Assembly: GCF_024529975.1 (NCBI RefSeq)
Contig: NZ_AP024897.1
Span: 1,798,001 to 1,862,000 of the forward strand
Direction of reading: 5' to 3'
Length of the DNA stretch: 64,000 nucleotides
Origin: Vibrio quintilis
GTDB lineage: Bacteria; Pseudomonadota; Gammaproteobacteria; Enterobacterales; Vibrionaceae
Under the pieces are notes generated by a model. That model made no database searches. It had not been told where the DNA came from and worked only from the letters and a program-made list of their open reading frames with translations. The position numbers and the translations under genes are program-made. Positions 34,526-46,184 of this stretch are shown here, piece by piece; positions within the stretch are counted from its first letter, which is position 1, and the number at the start of each line of letters is the position of its first letter.

Positions 34526-36387
34526 TGTTCACCTCGTTAGTGATTGTACTCACTTAACTCAGTGTCCAAAACTATTGGTGCGGATCACTGCTTTGGAGAT
34601 GAACTTATCAGGCGCTACTTCCCCGAGAACGTTGGAGCTCCATCTTGCAAGGGCTTCTACACCTATTACTTTACCCTTTCTATCAATTTGAGGTTGATAT
34701 TTTAAATAGATTTCGTTGTTAATAACTGATCTTTCGAGGTGTAATTCAAGTCTCCTCTCGTCTATGTATGTGTTTTTCAAATCTTTATTAAAAACAACAT
34801 AACACCCTTTCTTTTTCTTTGCTTTTAATAGAGCTAAATTTGCACTGAATTTTAAATCTTCTAGTTTCTCCCCGTCTTTTGGGTATGAAGCGATACCTAT
34901 ACTAGCGGTGAGCTTTTCATTTCCTCGGCCGTGTTCGATAGATGCGTTAGTTGCTTCGTATAATATTTCTTGGCAAAGATTATCTATTTGTTCCTTAGTT
35001 TTTATTATAAGTATGAACTCATCTCCACTATACCGATAAACTGTTCCATCAATATCTTTCAAACTGGCGTTAATCCTATTAACCATGGATATCAATAGTT
35101 TGTCACCTTGCTCAAGGCCATTGTCGTCGTTAAAGCGTTTAAAAAAGTCCAAATCAATAATTAGTAAGAAAAACTGTTTTTTATCTTTAGGCTTGCCCAA
35201 ATCAACCTCTAGTGCGAAACGGTTTTTAGCTTTAGTCAAGTAATCATGTTGTGCTTGAAAGGTAAGTTGACTACGTCTTGTTTCTTCCGCTTTAGATAAT
35301 TTAGAAAACAACATATATATAATTAATACTGAGCAAAAAAAGACAGTGAGTACACCATAGGCCGTATGCCAAAATTTTTGAGTGAGCATCGCCTTATCGA
35401 CTTCTGTGTTTAAATACAGATCATATTGAGGTAGGTAGATAGATGCGATTAAAGATACTTCGTTACCATTTTGAAATTCAAAGTAATCTGCGGTATTTGG
35501 CATTGTACAATTTCTGCACCAAGGAAAATACTCTTTTTCTGATAGTCTTCTTTGATAACTTTCGGGCATAGGCTTTGCGTAAACGCTTTCCAATGTAAAA
35601 AGTTGTTTAGGTGCAATTTGAAAATGAAGGTCACTTCCCCTATATACGTAAGTATCATTCAGTGATTTAACTCCCTCAGATTTGAAGTTAAATGCATCCC
35701 TCAAGTCAATGACTGAAGATACAACAAATTTAGTGTGACCGCTTGTATCTCGAATTGCTTTTCTGATTGGCCATACATATTCGTTAAACTGAACGCCAAA
35801 ATAAGTGTGTCCTAAAACGATATTTGGGCTATTGAGTGTTGCAATAAACGATTCTTTTGTCTCTGGCCTGGTAAGCATGTTGAAGTTTTCAGGCACATCG
35901 ATCTTAGACTCATGGTTTAAAATATCTCCGTTTCTTCCGATGATAGCAAAAGCGCTCATTGATTCATCAGCAAGTACAATTGAGTCTATAAGCTTAGTAA
36001 CCTCTTTTGCTCGTAGATCTTCTATAGATAGAAGTTGCTGCGCAATAATGTTAATTACTAGTTCATGCTGTTCTAGTTTTGACTCTAAGTGATTAGAATG
36101 CGCATATGTGTGCTCTATTTGATTAGAGAATTGGTCGCGATAGAGATTTACGTAAGCACCAAAGAGATAGTGCAAAGTAAAGAATAGCAAAGCAATAATG
36201 ATTATCTTGAAACCTACCCAAGCGTTTTTTCTTATGTATGCCATTTGATGTATTGAATAAATTCGTTCATATGGTTAACTATAGATTAAAAAATAATTAA
36301 TTCTATAGAGTGTTTGTAACCCTCCCCAAAAAACTGGTCATTAGCAATTAGAGTTTTTCCGTTTACACTGAAACAAACGGAGAACGC

Positions 36388-36657
36388 ATGATGAAAAAAT
36401 CACGCTACACAGAAACGCAAATCGTAAAGATCCTGAAGGAAGTCGAAGCAGGCCGAAAGGTCAACGAAGTCTGTCGTGAATATGGCATTTCTGATGCGAC
36501 ATACTACAACTGGAAATCCAAGTATGGTGGTATGGAAGCGTCAGATGTTAAACGACTTAAAGAGCTTGAGGATGAGAACCGGAGGCTCAAGCAAATGTTT
36601 GCCGACCTCAGTCTCGAGCACCGTATCGTTAAAGATATCCTGGAAAAAAAGCTGTAA
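36388..36657 (+). CDS. IS407-like transposase OrfA
   Basis: 89 residues with the helix-turn-helix KVNEVCREYGISDATYYNWKSKYGG and a leucine-zipper helix. A run of seven A's followed by G near the 3' end (36644-36651) is a -1 shift site leading into OrfB (reading EKKAVRPAVKRE). Confidence 0.9.
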   Translation: MMKKSRYTETQIVKILKEVEAGRKVNEVCREYGISDATYYNWKSKYGGMEASDVKRLKELEDENRRLKQMFADLSLEHRIVKDILEKKL

Positions 36658-36713
36658 GGCCAGCGGTTAAACGCGAGCTTGTCGATTACGCTCGCAAACA
36701 CTATCAGGTCAGT

Positions 36714-37502
36714 TTGCGAATGGCCTGCCGCGCAGTTGACATTAGCGACTCAGTCTATCGCTACCGACCAGATCCTCACCGAGATGATGAGGTTATCGCG
36801 AAATTGCAGGAGACAGCAGAGCGGTATCCTGCATACGGATTTGGCAAATTATTTAAAGTACTTAGACGTTGGGGACACCGATGGAATCATAAGCGAGTCT
36901 ATCGGGTGTACTGTTCGCTCAAGTTAAATCTACGGCGCAAGGGTAAAAAGCGTCTACCGAAACGAAATCCAGCGCCACTGGCATGCCCAAAGTCGATCAA
37001 CAGTTGCTGGTCTATCGACTTCATGAGTGACTCTTTGATCTGCGGCAGGCGCTTTCGTACGTTCAATGTCGTGGACGATTTCAACCGTGAGGTGCTAGCG
37101 ATTGAAGTGGATTTAAATCTGCCAGCACCACGCATTATAAGGGTGCTAGAGCGCATTATTGCCTGGCGAGGGTTCCCCAGTAAGCTGCGCATGGATAATG
37201 GCCCTGAATTTATCTCAACCACTTTGGCTGATTGGGCTGAAGATAACACAGTTGAACTGGAGTTTATTCGCCCAGGCAAACCAACGGAGAACTCTTATAT
37301 AGAGCGATTTAACCGAACTTATCGGACAGAAATACTCAACATGTACGTGTTCAAAACGCTGAGCGAAGTCCGAGATCTGACAGAAAATTGGATGAAGGAA
37401 TACAACGATGAACGCCCTCATGACTCACTCGATGATTTGACTCCTTGGGAGTATTTAGCAAGGCATGAAAGTAGGAAAAACTCTAATTTAGAGTGCCACT
37501 AA
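36714..37502 (+). CDS. IS407-like transposase OrfB
   Basis: 262 residues from the internal ATG; the frame continues upstream to the OrfA shift site. DDE motifs: D in SIDFMSDSL, D in RMDNGPEF, E in SYIERFNRTYR. The C-terminus has the usual NDERPHDSLDDLTPWEYL. It appears intact. Confidence 0.9.
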   Translation: MRMACRAVDISDSVYRYRPDPHRDDEVIAKLQETAERYPAYGFGKLFKVLRRWGHRWNHKRVYRVYCSLKLNLRRKGKKRLPKRNPAPLACPKSINSCWSIDFMSDSLICGRRFRTFNVVDDFNREVLAIEVDLNLPAPRIIRVLERIIAWRGFPSKLRMDNGPEFISTTLADWAEDNTVELEFIRPGKPTENSYIERFNRTYRTEILNMYVFKTLSEVRDLTENWMKEYNDERPHDSLDDLTPWEYLARHESRKNSNLECH

Positions 37503-37539
37503 AACCGGGAGGGTTACATGTTGAATAGCTGTAAAAAAC

Positions 37540-37807
37540 ATGACTATTGGCGAACTTTTATCATGCATACCTAGTTCTTCAAATTTGTTACTTGTTTTAA
37601 CACACAACATTGATTTAGCAATTGAGTTATTCGGCGTTAGTGATGCCCAGTTAGGACTTTCCATTTCGCCTTGTTTTCGGTGTAAACCTGACATCATTTG
37701 GGGTACAAACCTTCTCAAGTGTATGGTGTCAGTCTTAAATTGGCATTCATTGAGAAAAACTATTTTCTATGAGTCTGTAGCTATTTTAGTGTTGTGTTGT
37801 GGCATAG
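37540..37807 (+). pseudogene. Possible truncated gene fragment
   Basis: An open frame (MTIGELLSCIPSSSNLLLVLTHNIDLAIELFGVSD and on) runs from just inside the IS407-like right end into the left end of an IS3 remnant at 37808. It has plausible protein composition but no recognised family. It may be the middle of a gene cut on both sides by insertions. Confidence 0.3.
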
Positions 37808-38820
<1,013 letters not shown>

Positions 38821-38999
38821 AGTTTCAGCAATCAGTTGGTGGTGATTCAGACTTTATGTTGACCAATATCATCTGAAAGGAGGCCTGCTTTCATCATGTC
38901 GCCTTAGTAAATGGAAGATAACGTCATTATAACCGTAAAACTAAGTGAATATAGTTCCACATTCCTTATTTTTTGTCAGTATTAATAATGACAAAATGA

Positions 39000-39025
39000 A
39001 AAGGAGCACAGATAAGTGCTCCTTT
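39000..39025 (-). terminator. Terminator of the chemotaxis receptor gene
   Basis: A perfect 10-bp stem aaaggagcac/gtgctccttt with a 6-base loop; on the minus strand it is followed by ttcatttt. It lies 22 bases beyond the receptor stop. Confidence 0.8.
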
Positions 39026-39046
39026 GTCTACGTTCGGGAGTGAGGG

Positions 39047-40675
39047 TTAACCGATTTTAAACTGACCTACATCTTTAGACAGTTTATTAACTGAACTACC
39101 TACCCGTTTCGCTACTTCGTTAATATCATTCGACAAACCTTGGCTCACTCGGTTTTGTTCGTTTAAGTGTTCAAGGTTGGTGCTCAACTCTTCTGACACA
39201 CTGCTTTGTTGCTCCGTCGCAGTAGCGATCTGAGTTGCCATGTCACTAACGATTGTTGCGGAAGACTGAATGGATTCAAACATTTGCTGAATGTTTAGCG
39301 ACAACTCAACATTCTTCTCAACACGGTTTGAACCATCTAAGATTGAACTCACGGCGTCTTTCACACCCCTTTGTAACTTGTCGATCATGTTCTGAATTTC
39401 TTCAGTGGATTTTTGCGTTTTGCTTGCCAGAGAGCGAACTTCGTCGGCAACGACCGCGAACCCTCTACCTTGTTCACCAGCTCGTGCAGCTTCAATAGCG
39501 GCATTAAGAGCGAGTAGGTTGGTTTGTTCTGCGATGTTACGAATCACTTCGAGCACGGTAACGATATTGTTTGATTCACTCGCCAGTTGCTCAATCACTT
39601 GATTAGCTTTTTTGATGGAGTTCGCGAGTTGGTTAATCTCATCCACCGAGTTATCTATAATCTTCATACCCTGAGTGGTAAGCTCTGCGGTGTGATCAGT
39701 TTCGTTCGCCGATCTTAGAGTCCGTTCTGCCACTTCGCGAATGGATACACTGAATTCATTCACTGCCGCAGCAATATGCTCAATGCTCCTCGTTTGTTCA
39801 TTACTTACACGTTGAGCATTCTCGTGTGTATTTGTAAGTTGAACCACATTGCTTTCTAGCGACGTGCTGCTTGATGATATTTCAGAAATGAGGGTTTGCA
39901 GTTTAGCCACAAAATCATCGAATGCCGAAGCCAGCTTACCCAGTTCGTCGGTGCGTTTGGAGTTGATGCGTTGTGTTAAGTCACCGTCTCCTTCGCTGAT
40001 TTCTTTGATACGTCGAGTGAGATCATTGACACTGCTGACCAGCACTTTAGGAACGACATAACTTAACGTTCCAGTAAGGATGATGATGAAGGCAACGAAT
40101 ATCAACATGTAGAGCTGCGTCTTTGAAGTCTCTTCTGAGAATTCATTTACTTCGACTTTGGCCTGTGAATCTAGCTCTTGACTGGCGATATCATAGAGCT
40201 TTCGTAAGCTCTGGAAATCATCAGAAACTGTTGAACCAAGTAACGCTTCTGCTTCTTTGGTAGTTCCGCTATCTACCAGCTTGAAAAACTCATTCGACGA
40301 TTGCTCCCATTTTCTAAAACGGTTTTCAAAGTCATTCACTTTGTTCGTGATTGCAGGGTGGTCATCCATCAGATTCTTAAACTTCATCATGCCGTCATAA
40401 GCTTGCTTAGCATTGTCTTTGAAGTCTTTTATATCGTCTTGCCCCGGACTAAGCAAATAATGGAGTTGAGCCACATAAGCTTGATATAAATCTCGGTCTG
40501 CATTCAAAACGAAAGAAACAGAAGGAAGGAACTGATGACCAAAATCATCTACGCCTTTGTTTAGTTTTTTGGTTAGCGTGCCGTACGTTAGAAATAAGAT
40601 AATTAGAGATAAAACTGCAACCCCCATAGAAATAGAAAGTTTGGATCTAATACTCTTTGTTACTATCCCGAACAT
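39047..40675 (-). CDS. Methyl-accepting chemotaxis protein, four-helix-bundle type
   Basis: 542 residues from [18 protein letters not shown], chosen because a TGAGG site precedes it (a longer frame opens 12 codons earlier). There is a membrane segment at about 10-35, a helical periplasmic sensor (about 40-190) and a second membrane segment (about 194-215). HAMP follows with [11 protein letters not shown], then the conserved signalling tip with [35 protein letters not shown]. There is no C-terminal pentapeptide tether. It is the only complete receptor in the element and sits intact among IS debris. Confidence 0.9.
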   Translation of the reverse strand: MFGIVTKSIRSKLSISMGVAVLSLIILFLTYGTLTKKLNKGVDDFGHQFLPSVSFVLNADRDLYQAYVAQLHYLLSPGQDDIKDFKDNAKQAYDGMMKFKNLMDDHPAITNKVNDFENRFRKWEQSSNEFFKLVDSGTTKEAEALLGSTVSDDFQSLRKLYDIASQELDSQAKVEVNEFSEETSKTQLYMLIFVAFIIILTGTLSYVVPKVLVSSVNDLTRRIKEISEGDGDLTQRINSKRTDELGKLASAFDDFVAKLQTLISEISSSSTSLESNVVQLTNTHENAQRVSNEQTRSIEHIAAAVNEFSVSIREVAERTLRSANETDHTAELTTQGMKIIDNSVDEINQLANSIKKANQVIEQLASESNNIVTVLEVIRNIAEQTNLLALNAAIEAARAGEQGRGFAVVADEVRSLASKTQKSTEEIQNMIDKLQRGVKDAVSSILDGSNRVEKNVELSLNIQQMFESIQSSATIVSDMATQIATATEQQSSVSEELSTNLEHLNEQNRVSQGLSNDINEVAKRVGSSVNKLSKDVGQFKIG

Positions 40676-40772
40676 AAAAACCTCATGTGACAAAAAATGC
40701 AAGTACAACACTGACGATTTATTTTTTATTATCTGTTTTATTTTAGTGATAAATAAATTATCTGCAACACTT

Positions 40773-40960
40773 TGTAAACCGCCCCTAATTAGTTACACCC
40801 GTAATTAGAGGTTTCGGCTTGTTCATGCTTCATCAAGTATTCCCATGGTGTCAGATCGTTCAGTGCGTCACGAGGGCGTTCTTCGTTATATTCTTTCATC
40901 CAGTTCTCAGTCAGCTCACGGACCTCGTTCAATGTTTTGAAGAGGTGTTGTTTGAATCGC
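40773..40960 (-). pseudogene. IS407-like remnant, C-terminal end of OrfB
   Basis: On the minus strand this reads KTLNEVRELTENWMKEYNEE and on to DLTPWEYLMKHE, with stop at 40793-40795, clearly homologous to the OrfB end at 37502. The outer end tgtaaaccgcccc at 40773 resembles the tgtaaccctccc terminal repeat. The rest of the IS is missing. Confidence 0.75.
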
Positions 40961-40980
40961 CACTACTTCAGTAGACGACT

Positions 40981-41615
40981 TTAAGCCTCATTAAAATACT
41001 GACGTTCATGCTCTAACGGTGATAGCCCATCATTGGAACTATGCTGTCGTTTCGGGTTGTAAAACATCTCAATATAATTAAACATATCCATCTTTGCGTC
41101 GTCCCTGGTCGCATAGATATTTCGCTTAATTCGTTCACGTTTCAGCAGTTGAAAGAAAAGCCTCCATGCGTTTTGATGTACGTAATATCTGTTACCCAAG
41201 CCGTGTTGGGCGCTAATGGATCGAATTGCCGTTCTAAACGATTTGGCGTAACAACGTGTTGCTCACAACTAGGCGCTCTCGGTTTGCGATAGCTAACTTG
41301 CGCTCGCAGTCCTGCTCGCTGCATCAGGCGATGCACTCGATTAATATCGCATTGCTCGCCAAGATCACGCAGATCTCGATGGAGTTTGCGGTATCCATAG
41401 ATACCACCAGACTCAAGCCAACATTGTTTGAGTTGGCCTGTAAGTAGTTCATTGTCACGTTGTCGCTTCGACTTTGCGCAGCTCCTCCACGCGTACTCAT
41501 CAAACAACTGACACAGTAGTCGCACGGAGTGTCTGGTGGTGCCGCTATCTGACAAGTTTTCCGCTGCGCTCCAAATTTTCCGCAGAGCGCGGCTTTGAAT
41601 CTCCGCCGCAGGCAC
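40981..41615 (-). pseudogene. Remnant of another IS3-family transposase OrfB
   Basis: The minus strand reads a typical OrfB N-terminal half (GGIYGYRKLHRDLRDLGEQC, NTAWVTDITYIKTHGG) and, in another frame, the C-terminal end (FQLLKRERIKRNIYATRDDA and on to PLEHERQYFN). The central catalytic region between them is deleted. No terminal repeats were identified. Confidence 0.75.
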
Positions 41616-41808
41616 ATGGCTGACCTTTTATAAATTCCTTCCCTATTCCCACCCCATCAGAACAGTAACTTATATTTGAAGTTCAGAATAGACGATCTAT
41701 TCCAACCAGTAATAAGTCGTATGCGGTTTACCTCCCTTATTAAGTGAAAATAAGTCCATAGAATTGCCCTATTGAAATCAGATCACCCCCTAAGGTTTAG
41801 GGCAATTT

Positions 41809-42576
41809 ATGACCATATTAGCAGCAATTGGGGCGAGGTTTTCTGCGTTCTACACGGATCAGCTAAAAGGGATTATTTGGGGTATTAGTGCCGCTTCAAT
41901 TGGGGCGCTTTACACGGTTGCTGGAAGACTGGCATTTGATTCAGGTATGAATGTTACTGACTTGATGATGCTTCGTTACCTCGGCGCGATGTTTATTCTG
42001 TTACCATTGCATGGCCGACGGTTTTGGCAAACTAAACACTTGATTACCAGCAATCTCCGTTCTTGGCTGCTGGCATCAATTCTTGCTGGACCGTTATTCG
42101 CTATTACCTTGTTTTTGGGTTTGCAAAGCTCTTCTCCAGCGAATTCCGCAATGTTGCCATTTATCGCTATGAGTACGATGGGCATTGTGTGGAGTGCATT
42201 ACTGCTCAAATTCAAAATTGGTCTTTTGCAATGGTCAGGTTTGATGATCATCATTGCTGGTCTTGTTTTATCTAATGTTACTTCTTTGGTTACCTGAGCC
42301 GATTTTTCATGGCAAGGCCTAGGTTTGTTTTGGTTGGCTGGAAGTCTTTGGGCCGGGTTCGGGGTCTTTCTCAAAGTCTTCAAGTTGCCAGCACTGACAG
42401 TTACGACGTTTGTATCTGTCATTTCTTCTTTAGTTGTTTTACCGATATTTCTGCTCAATACCAATATATCGTATCTTGTTGAACTGCCCTTAGGGCTATG
42501 GCTTAGTCAACTAATCATCCAAGGTGTGCTTGCAGGTTGCGGCACGACTCACCTTAAAAAAATACAACGCGAGTAA
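41809..42576 (+). pseudogene. EamA/DMT-family transporter, internal stop and truncated end
   Basis: The frame from ATG 41809 encodes hydrophobic segments typical of EamA permeases (GIIWGISAASIGALYTVAG, MLRYLGAMFILLPLHG, NSAMLPFIAMSTMGIVWSALLL). A TGA at 42295-42297 interrupts it. The same frame then continues with LGLFWLAGSLWAGFGVFL and onward, and ends early at 42576 before the last expected helices. It is most likely a dead gene. Confidence 0.75.
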
Positions 42577-42610
42577 TGCCTATGTCATTCACACACAAAA
42601 GGCATTACTC
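42571..42610 (+). promoter_or_regulatory. Hairpin abutting the GGDEF gene start
   Basis: A perfect 11-bp inverted repeat gagtaatgcct / aggcattactc with an 18-base loop. The right arm ends one base before ATG 42611 and includes the only AAGG ribosome-site-like sequence, so the fold would hide the start region. Alternatively it is a terminator remnant. Confidence 0.5.
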
Positions 42611-43315
42611 ATGGCGAATAGAACCTACCTCCCAAGCATTACTCTAGATAGAACTTTTGAAGATTACCCGCTGTATTACAGCGACAAGGGGTTATACGAG
42701 TCAGCACTGACCTAGATGGTCGATGTCTTTGAACAGGCACTCAGTCAGTTTGACATCGCTCTCGCCACACGTTTGGACTTGTTTTTGGCAGAACGATATA
42801 ACCGCAACGCATTGTTCATAAAAGCAACAAGAGATAGTTTAACTGGTTTGGCAAACAAAGCGTTTTTTATGGATAGACTTAGAAGTACTCTACTAACAAA
42901 AATGGAATCTAGCCATCCGTATGCAATCGTTATTTGTGACTTGGATGGTCTGAAAGTGATTAACGATAATTTGGGTCACAGAATCGGCGATGTGGCAATA
43001 AAAGAGTTTGCTAATTGTCTGCGTAGAGCTACCCGAGAGTTAGATACCGTTGCGAGGATTGGCGGAGATGAGTTTGGAATCATATCTCCCCTCAAGAGTA
43101 ACGCAGATGCTAAAGATTTGGTGCAACGATTGGAAGCTGAAGTAACAAAAACAGTCATGTATGAAACTAATACGATTAATCTGAAAGCCAGTATTGGGTT
43201 TTCATTAACATCTCAAGATGGGGTGGAAGTAGACCATCTTCTCGACTTAGCTGATCAGAGAATGTACTCGGTCAAGCGCAACCATTACCAAAAGATGAGA
43301 ATGCAGCCTAGGTAA
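42611..43315 (+). pseudogene. Diguanylate cyclase (GGDEF) gene with an in-frame TAG
   Basis: ATG 42611 begins MANRTYLPSITLDRTFEDYP and continues to a TAG at 42713-42715, immediately followed by ATG 42716 in the same frame, which reads on to 43315. The second part (199 residues) carries a complete GGDEF domain: DSLTGLANKAFF, CDLDGLKVINDNLGH and an intact RIGGDEFGI. TAG-ATG adjacency allows reinitiation, so the catalytic part may still be made. No membrane segment is seen in either part. The N-terminal region is not recognised. Confidence 0.72.
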
Positions 43316-43601
43316 CAATAGAATAAAGATAAATTAATATCATGAGCTTATTAATAACAAAGCTTCCATGCTTGAAGTGGTTCATGGTTTTCTACATTGG
43401 ATAAAACACTAGCAAACTTTTGCCCCGTTCTCACTTAGAACGAGCACTTTCCTCTGATTTTTAACTATTTGACCAAATTTCTTTAATGATTCAATGTAAT
43501 TATGGGTGAATATTGAAGTGTGTTGGGATGTCATCACTGGTTCTGTGGTAGTACACACTACTTAATGGCGTTAATTTGTAAACGAAAGTAAGGAGGCTTT
43601 T

Positions 43602-44021
43602 ATGGCTAATAAACATCAAGGTTCATGTCTTTGTGGTAGAGTTAAGTATGAGCTTTCCGGTGATTTCCAGTCTTTCTTTTTGTGTCACTGTATTCGTTGT
43701 CAAAAGGATACCGGTTCTGCTCATGCTGCTAATCTATTTTCTAAAGCGAGCACGTTAACTTGGTTGAAAGGTGAAAGTGACGTTAAAACCTACCAGCATC
43801 CAAACTCAATGCATGCAAAAAGCTTTTGCCAAATATGTGGGTCTGCACTTCCCACGATAGCTGAAAGTATTAACAGTGCAGTGGTTCCTGCGGGTAGTCT
43901 AGATAGCATAATTTCAATTGAGCCTACCGCTAAAATCTTTGTAGGTAGTAGTGCAAACTGGTCTAGGAATTTAGATAATGTGCCTAGCTATGAAGAACTA
44001 CCGGGGCAAGTTAAGAACTAG
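43602..44021 (+). CDS. GFA/CENP-V-family zinc protein
   Basis: 139 residues with all zinc ligands of the glutathione-dependent formaldehyde-activating-like fold: CLCGRVKYE, CHCIRCQKDTG and FCQICGSALP. The ribosome site TAAGGAGG lies 10 bases upstream of ATG 43602. Family members range from S-hydroxymethylglutathione synthases to proteins of unknown role; the substrate cannot be read from the sequence. The upstream 286 bases (43316-43601) contain no other gene. A group II intron lies 45 bases downstream. Confidence 0.85.
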   Translation: MANKHQGSCLCGRVKYELSGDFQSFFLCHCIRCQKDTGSAHAANLFSKASTLTWLKGESDVKTYQHPNSMHAKSFCQICGSALPTIAESINSAVVPAGSLDSIISIEPTAKIFVGSSANWSRNLDNVPSYEELPGQVKN

Positions 44022-44642
44022 ACATATACACCTTACACCTGCCACGTTATAACTCAAAACTGTCTGTGCGACCTGAAGTCGTATGAAGCGTTGTTCACCG
44101 CTTTATGAGTGAACCGTCTGTATCACCAGATGAACCTACGAGCCTGAATAAAGCAGCGGCTCGGACAATGTAACGAAACTTGGCCGTTGGGCTGAGTGGG
44201 AACAGAATCGTGAGAGGACGTTTCTCCTGAAAACCACAATTCGGGTAAGTGCTAGGTAGTCAGTATGATGAACGTATGTGAATCCATTCAAGGTGCGTTA
44301 TATGATGAAGCAGCGGAAGTGGTTAATACGCTGTGGCCAAAAGGCAATGAGAGTTGGAAAGAGGTTGGACAGTACTCTTTCGTGGTCACTGCACTCTCCG
44401 CACTATAGTGGGCATCTAACCTGACATTTTACGTAACATACGGAACAGGGTAAGCCTGTATCACTCCCTTTGGGAAAGCCTTTGTGGCCGATAGTGATGC
44501 AGGTATAGGAGGTCGGAAAAAGCGAAAGCTACATTGTAATGATGCAGATACAGACTTATGTCTGATCACGAAAGTGAGCCCACTTCCGACTGGTCTCCCA
44601 TTGCGAGAGAATTTGAAGAACTTTATTCAAGGAGGAAAGCAA

Positions 44643-46115
44643 ATGGTGATCTCGAAAGAGATTGGTGCATCTTCTGACGGCGCTCAATGGCAGTCCATCG
44701 ACTGGAAATCCATTGAAGCACACGTATTGAAGCTTCAAATGCGTATCGCAAAAGCAACGAGAGAAAAGAAATACGGTAAGGTGAAGTCCTTACAGTGGCT
44801 CTTGACTCATTCTCGCTCAGCCAAGCTTCTTGCAGTTAAGCGAGTCTCTCAGAATAAAGGCAGTAAAACGCCTGGAATAGACGGTGTCACCTGGACCACA
44901 GATGCACGCCGTATGAAAGCAGTCAATCAACTGAGCCGCAAGGCTTACTCTGCAAAACCACTTAAACGTATCTACATTCCCAAAAAGAACGGTAAGCTCA
45001 GGCCATTGGGTATTCCATGCATGATTGATAGAGCGCAACAAGCCCTCCATCTTCTAGCATTCGAACCAGTGTCCGAAACGCTTGCCGACCTCAATAGCTA
45101 TGGGTTTAGGACAAATCGCAGCACGGCTGACGCCGTCAGTCAGTGTTTCAAATGTTTGGCTCTAAAGCGATCAGCGAAATGGGTTCTTGAGGGAGATATT
45201 AAGGCTTGCTTCGACAAAATCGGGCATCAATGGCTTATGGACAATATCACGGTAGATAAACGTATGTTAGAGCAATGGTTAAAGTCTGGCTATGTGGATA
45301 AGGGTCTGTTCTATGATACCGATGAAGGTACACCTCAAGGTGGAATAATCTCTCCAACCTTGATGCTAATGACTCTCGCGGGAATAGAGCAACAAATAAA
45401 ATCTACAGCCCTGAAAAAGGGGGCTAGAGCCAACTTTATCGGTTATGCGGATGATTTCGTGGTTACTTGCTCTTCAAAGGAAGTGCTAGTGAACGACATC
45501 AAACCGTTGGTAGCTGGCTTTTTGGCAGAAAGAGGGTTAGCCCTCTCCGAAGAGAAAACGAAGATCACTCATATTGATGATGGCTTTAACTTTCTAGGCT
45601 TCAATCACAGGAAGTACAAAGGCAAATTGCTCATCAAACCGAGCAAATCCAACACGCTGTTATTCTTGAGAAATCTACGAGAACTCATTAAAAAGCACGC
45701 AACCATCCCTGTTAACGATCTTATCAAGTTGATAAATCCGAAACTCAGGGGATGGGCGAATTACTATCGCCACTGTGTTGCTAAACAAATATTCGGGTAT
45801 GTCGGCCACAAACTATTCCAAGCGCTATGGCACTGGGCAGTTAGGCGTCATCCAACCAAGTCCAAAGACTGGGTTGTTCATAAGTACTTTCTCAATCGTA
45901 AAGGCCAATGGCAATTTCACGGTTGGCAGAAAATCATGAACATGGACTGTCACTTCAATCTGTTCCAAATAGCGAAAGTGCCTATCGAAAGACACGTGAA
46001 AATTAGGAGTGCTGCTACCCCTTTTGACCCTCAATACCAAGAATACTTGGCGAAGAGAAAACCCAAAAGGCTAGCTCGTAACTCTTGGAACGAACCTGCT
46101 TCGACTGCTTTATAA
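44643..46115 (+). CDS. ltrA: Group II intron reverse transcriptase/maturase
   Basis: 490 residues from ATG 44643, chosen because an AAGGAGG site lies 7 bases before it; the frame opens further upstream. RT domains: IPKKNGKLRPLGIP (RT2), LEGDIKACFDKI (RT3), GTPQGGIISPTLM (RT4) and the catalytic YADD (268-271). A maturase domain X follows (LRGWANYYRHCVAKQIF). No HNH endonuclease domain is evident at the C-terminus. The protein would splice and mobilise its intron. The sequence is intact. Confidence 0.92.
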   Translation: MVISKEIGASSDGAQWQSIDWKSIEAHVLKLQMRIAKATREKKYGKVKSLQWLLTHSRSAKLLAVKRVSQNKGSKTPGIDGVTWTTDARRMKAVNQLSRKAYSAKPLKRIYIPKKNGKLRPLGIPCMIDRAQQALHLLAFEPVSETLADLNSYGFRTNRSTADAVSQCFKCLALKRSAKWVLEGDIKACFDKIGHQWLMDNITVDKRMLEQWLKSGYVDKGLFYDTDEGTPQGGIISPTLMLMTLAGIEQQIKSTALKKGARANFIGYADDFVVTCSSKEVLVNDIKPLVAGFLAERGLALSEEKTKITHIDDGFNFLGFNHRKYKGKLLIKPSKSNTLLFLRNLRELIKKHATIPVNDLIKLINPKLRGWANYYRHCVAKQIFGYVGHKLFQALWHWAVRRHPTKSKDWVVHKYFLNRKGQWQFHGWQKIMNMDCHFNLFQIAKVPIERHVKIRSAATPFDPQYQEYLAKRKPKRLARNSWNEPASTAL

Positions 46116-46150
46116 GTTGCTGGGTATCAATGATGCCTTAGTGGAGGCTT

Positions 46151-46184
46151 GAGCCGTATGCAGTGAAAGTTGCACGTACGGTTC
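46151..46184 (+). ncRNA. Group II intron domain V
   Basis: A 34-nt catalytic hairpin with the conserved gagccgtatgc strand, gtgaaag bulge region and gtacggttc closing strand. It is the diagnostic RNA motif of the intron, located 35 bases after the reverse transcriptase stop. Confidence 0.9.

Larger units (their letters stand above)
33345..34587 (-). mobile_element. IS3-family insertion sequence, copy 2 (1243 bp, inverted)
   Basis: The same ends and the same two ORFs as 28073-29315 but on the minus strand. A 3-bp target duplication ctg is at 33342-33344 and 34588-34590. OrfA and OrfB translate identically to those of copy 1. Distinct intact duplications on both copies show two independent insertions, with no later recombination between them. 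Confidence 0.93.
32755..36244 (-). pseudogene. GGDEF-EAL protein gene B, interrupted by an IS3 copy
   Basis: Two pieces on the minus strand: 36244-34588 (membrane anchor, periplasmic sensor, second membrane segment, GGDEF, start of EAL) and 33344-32755 (rest of EAL). Excising the IS and one ctg duplication gives the continuous FISKAESIGYIFELG. The GGDEF site is SGDEF. The EAL residues needed for phosphodiesterase activity are all present (VEALARW, SINIS, EVTES, DDFGTGYSS, LKIDKVFV, AEGVEN, FQGYYYSKP). The upstream piece alone could still make a membrane GGDEF protein that ends within the IS. Confidence 0.85.
36315..37518 (+). mobile_element. IS3-family, IS407-like insertion sequence (1204 bp)
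   Basis: The terminal repeats begin tgtaaccctccc on both sides. A 4-bp target duplication tgtt is at 36311-36314 and 37519-37522. Both ORFs are intact. It is inserted 70 bases upstream of gene B, possibly replacing part of a neighbouring gene's promoter. Confidence 0.92.

Noticed and set aside
44020..44070. Possible integron attC-like site (gttataac) upstream of the group II intron
   Set aside because: No paired core sites or imperfect palindrome of attC type were found, and no integron integrase is present.
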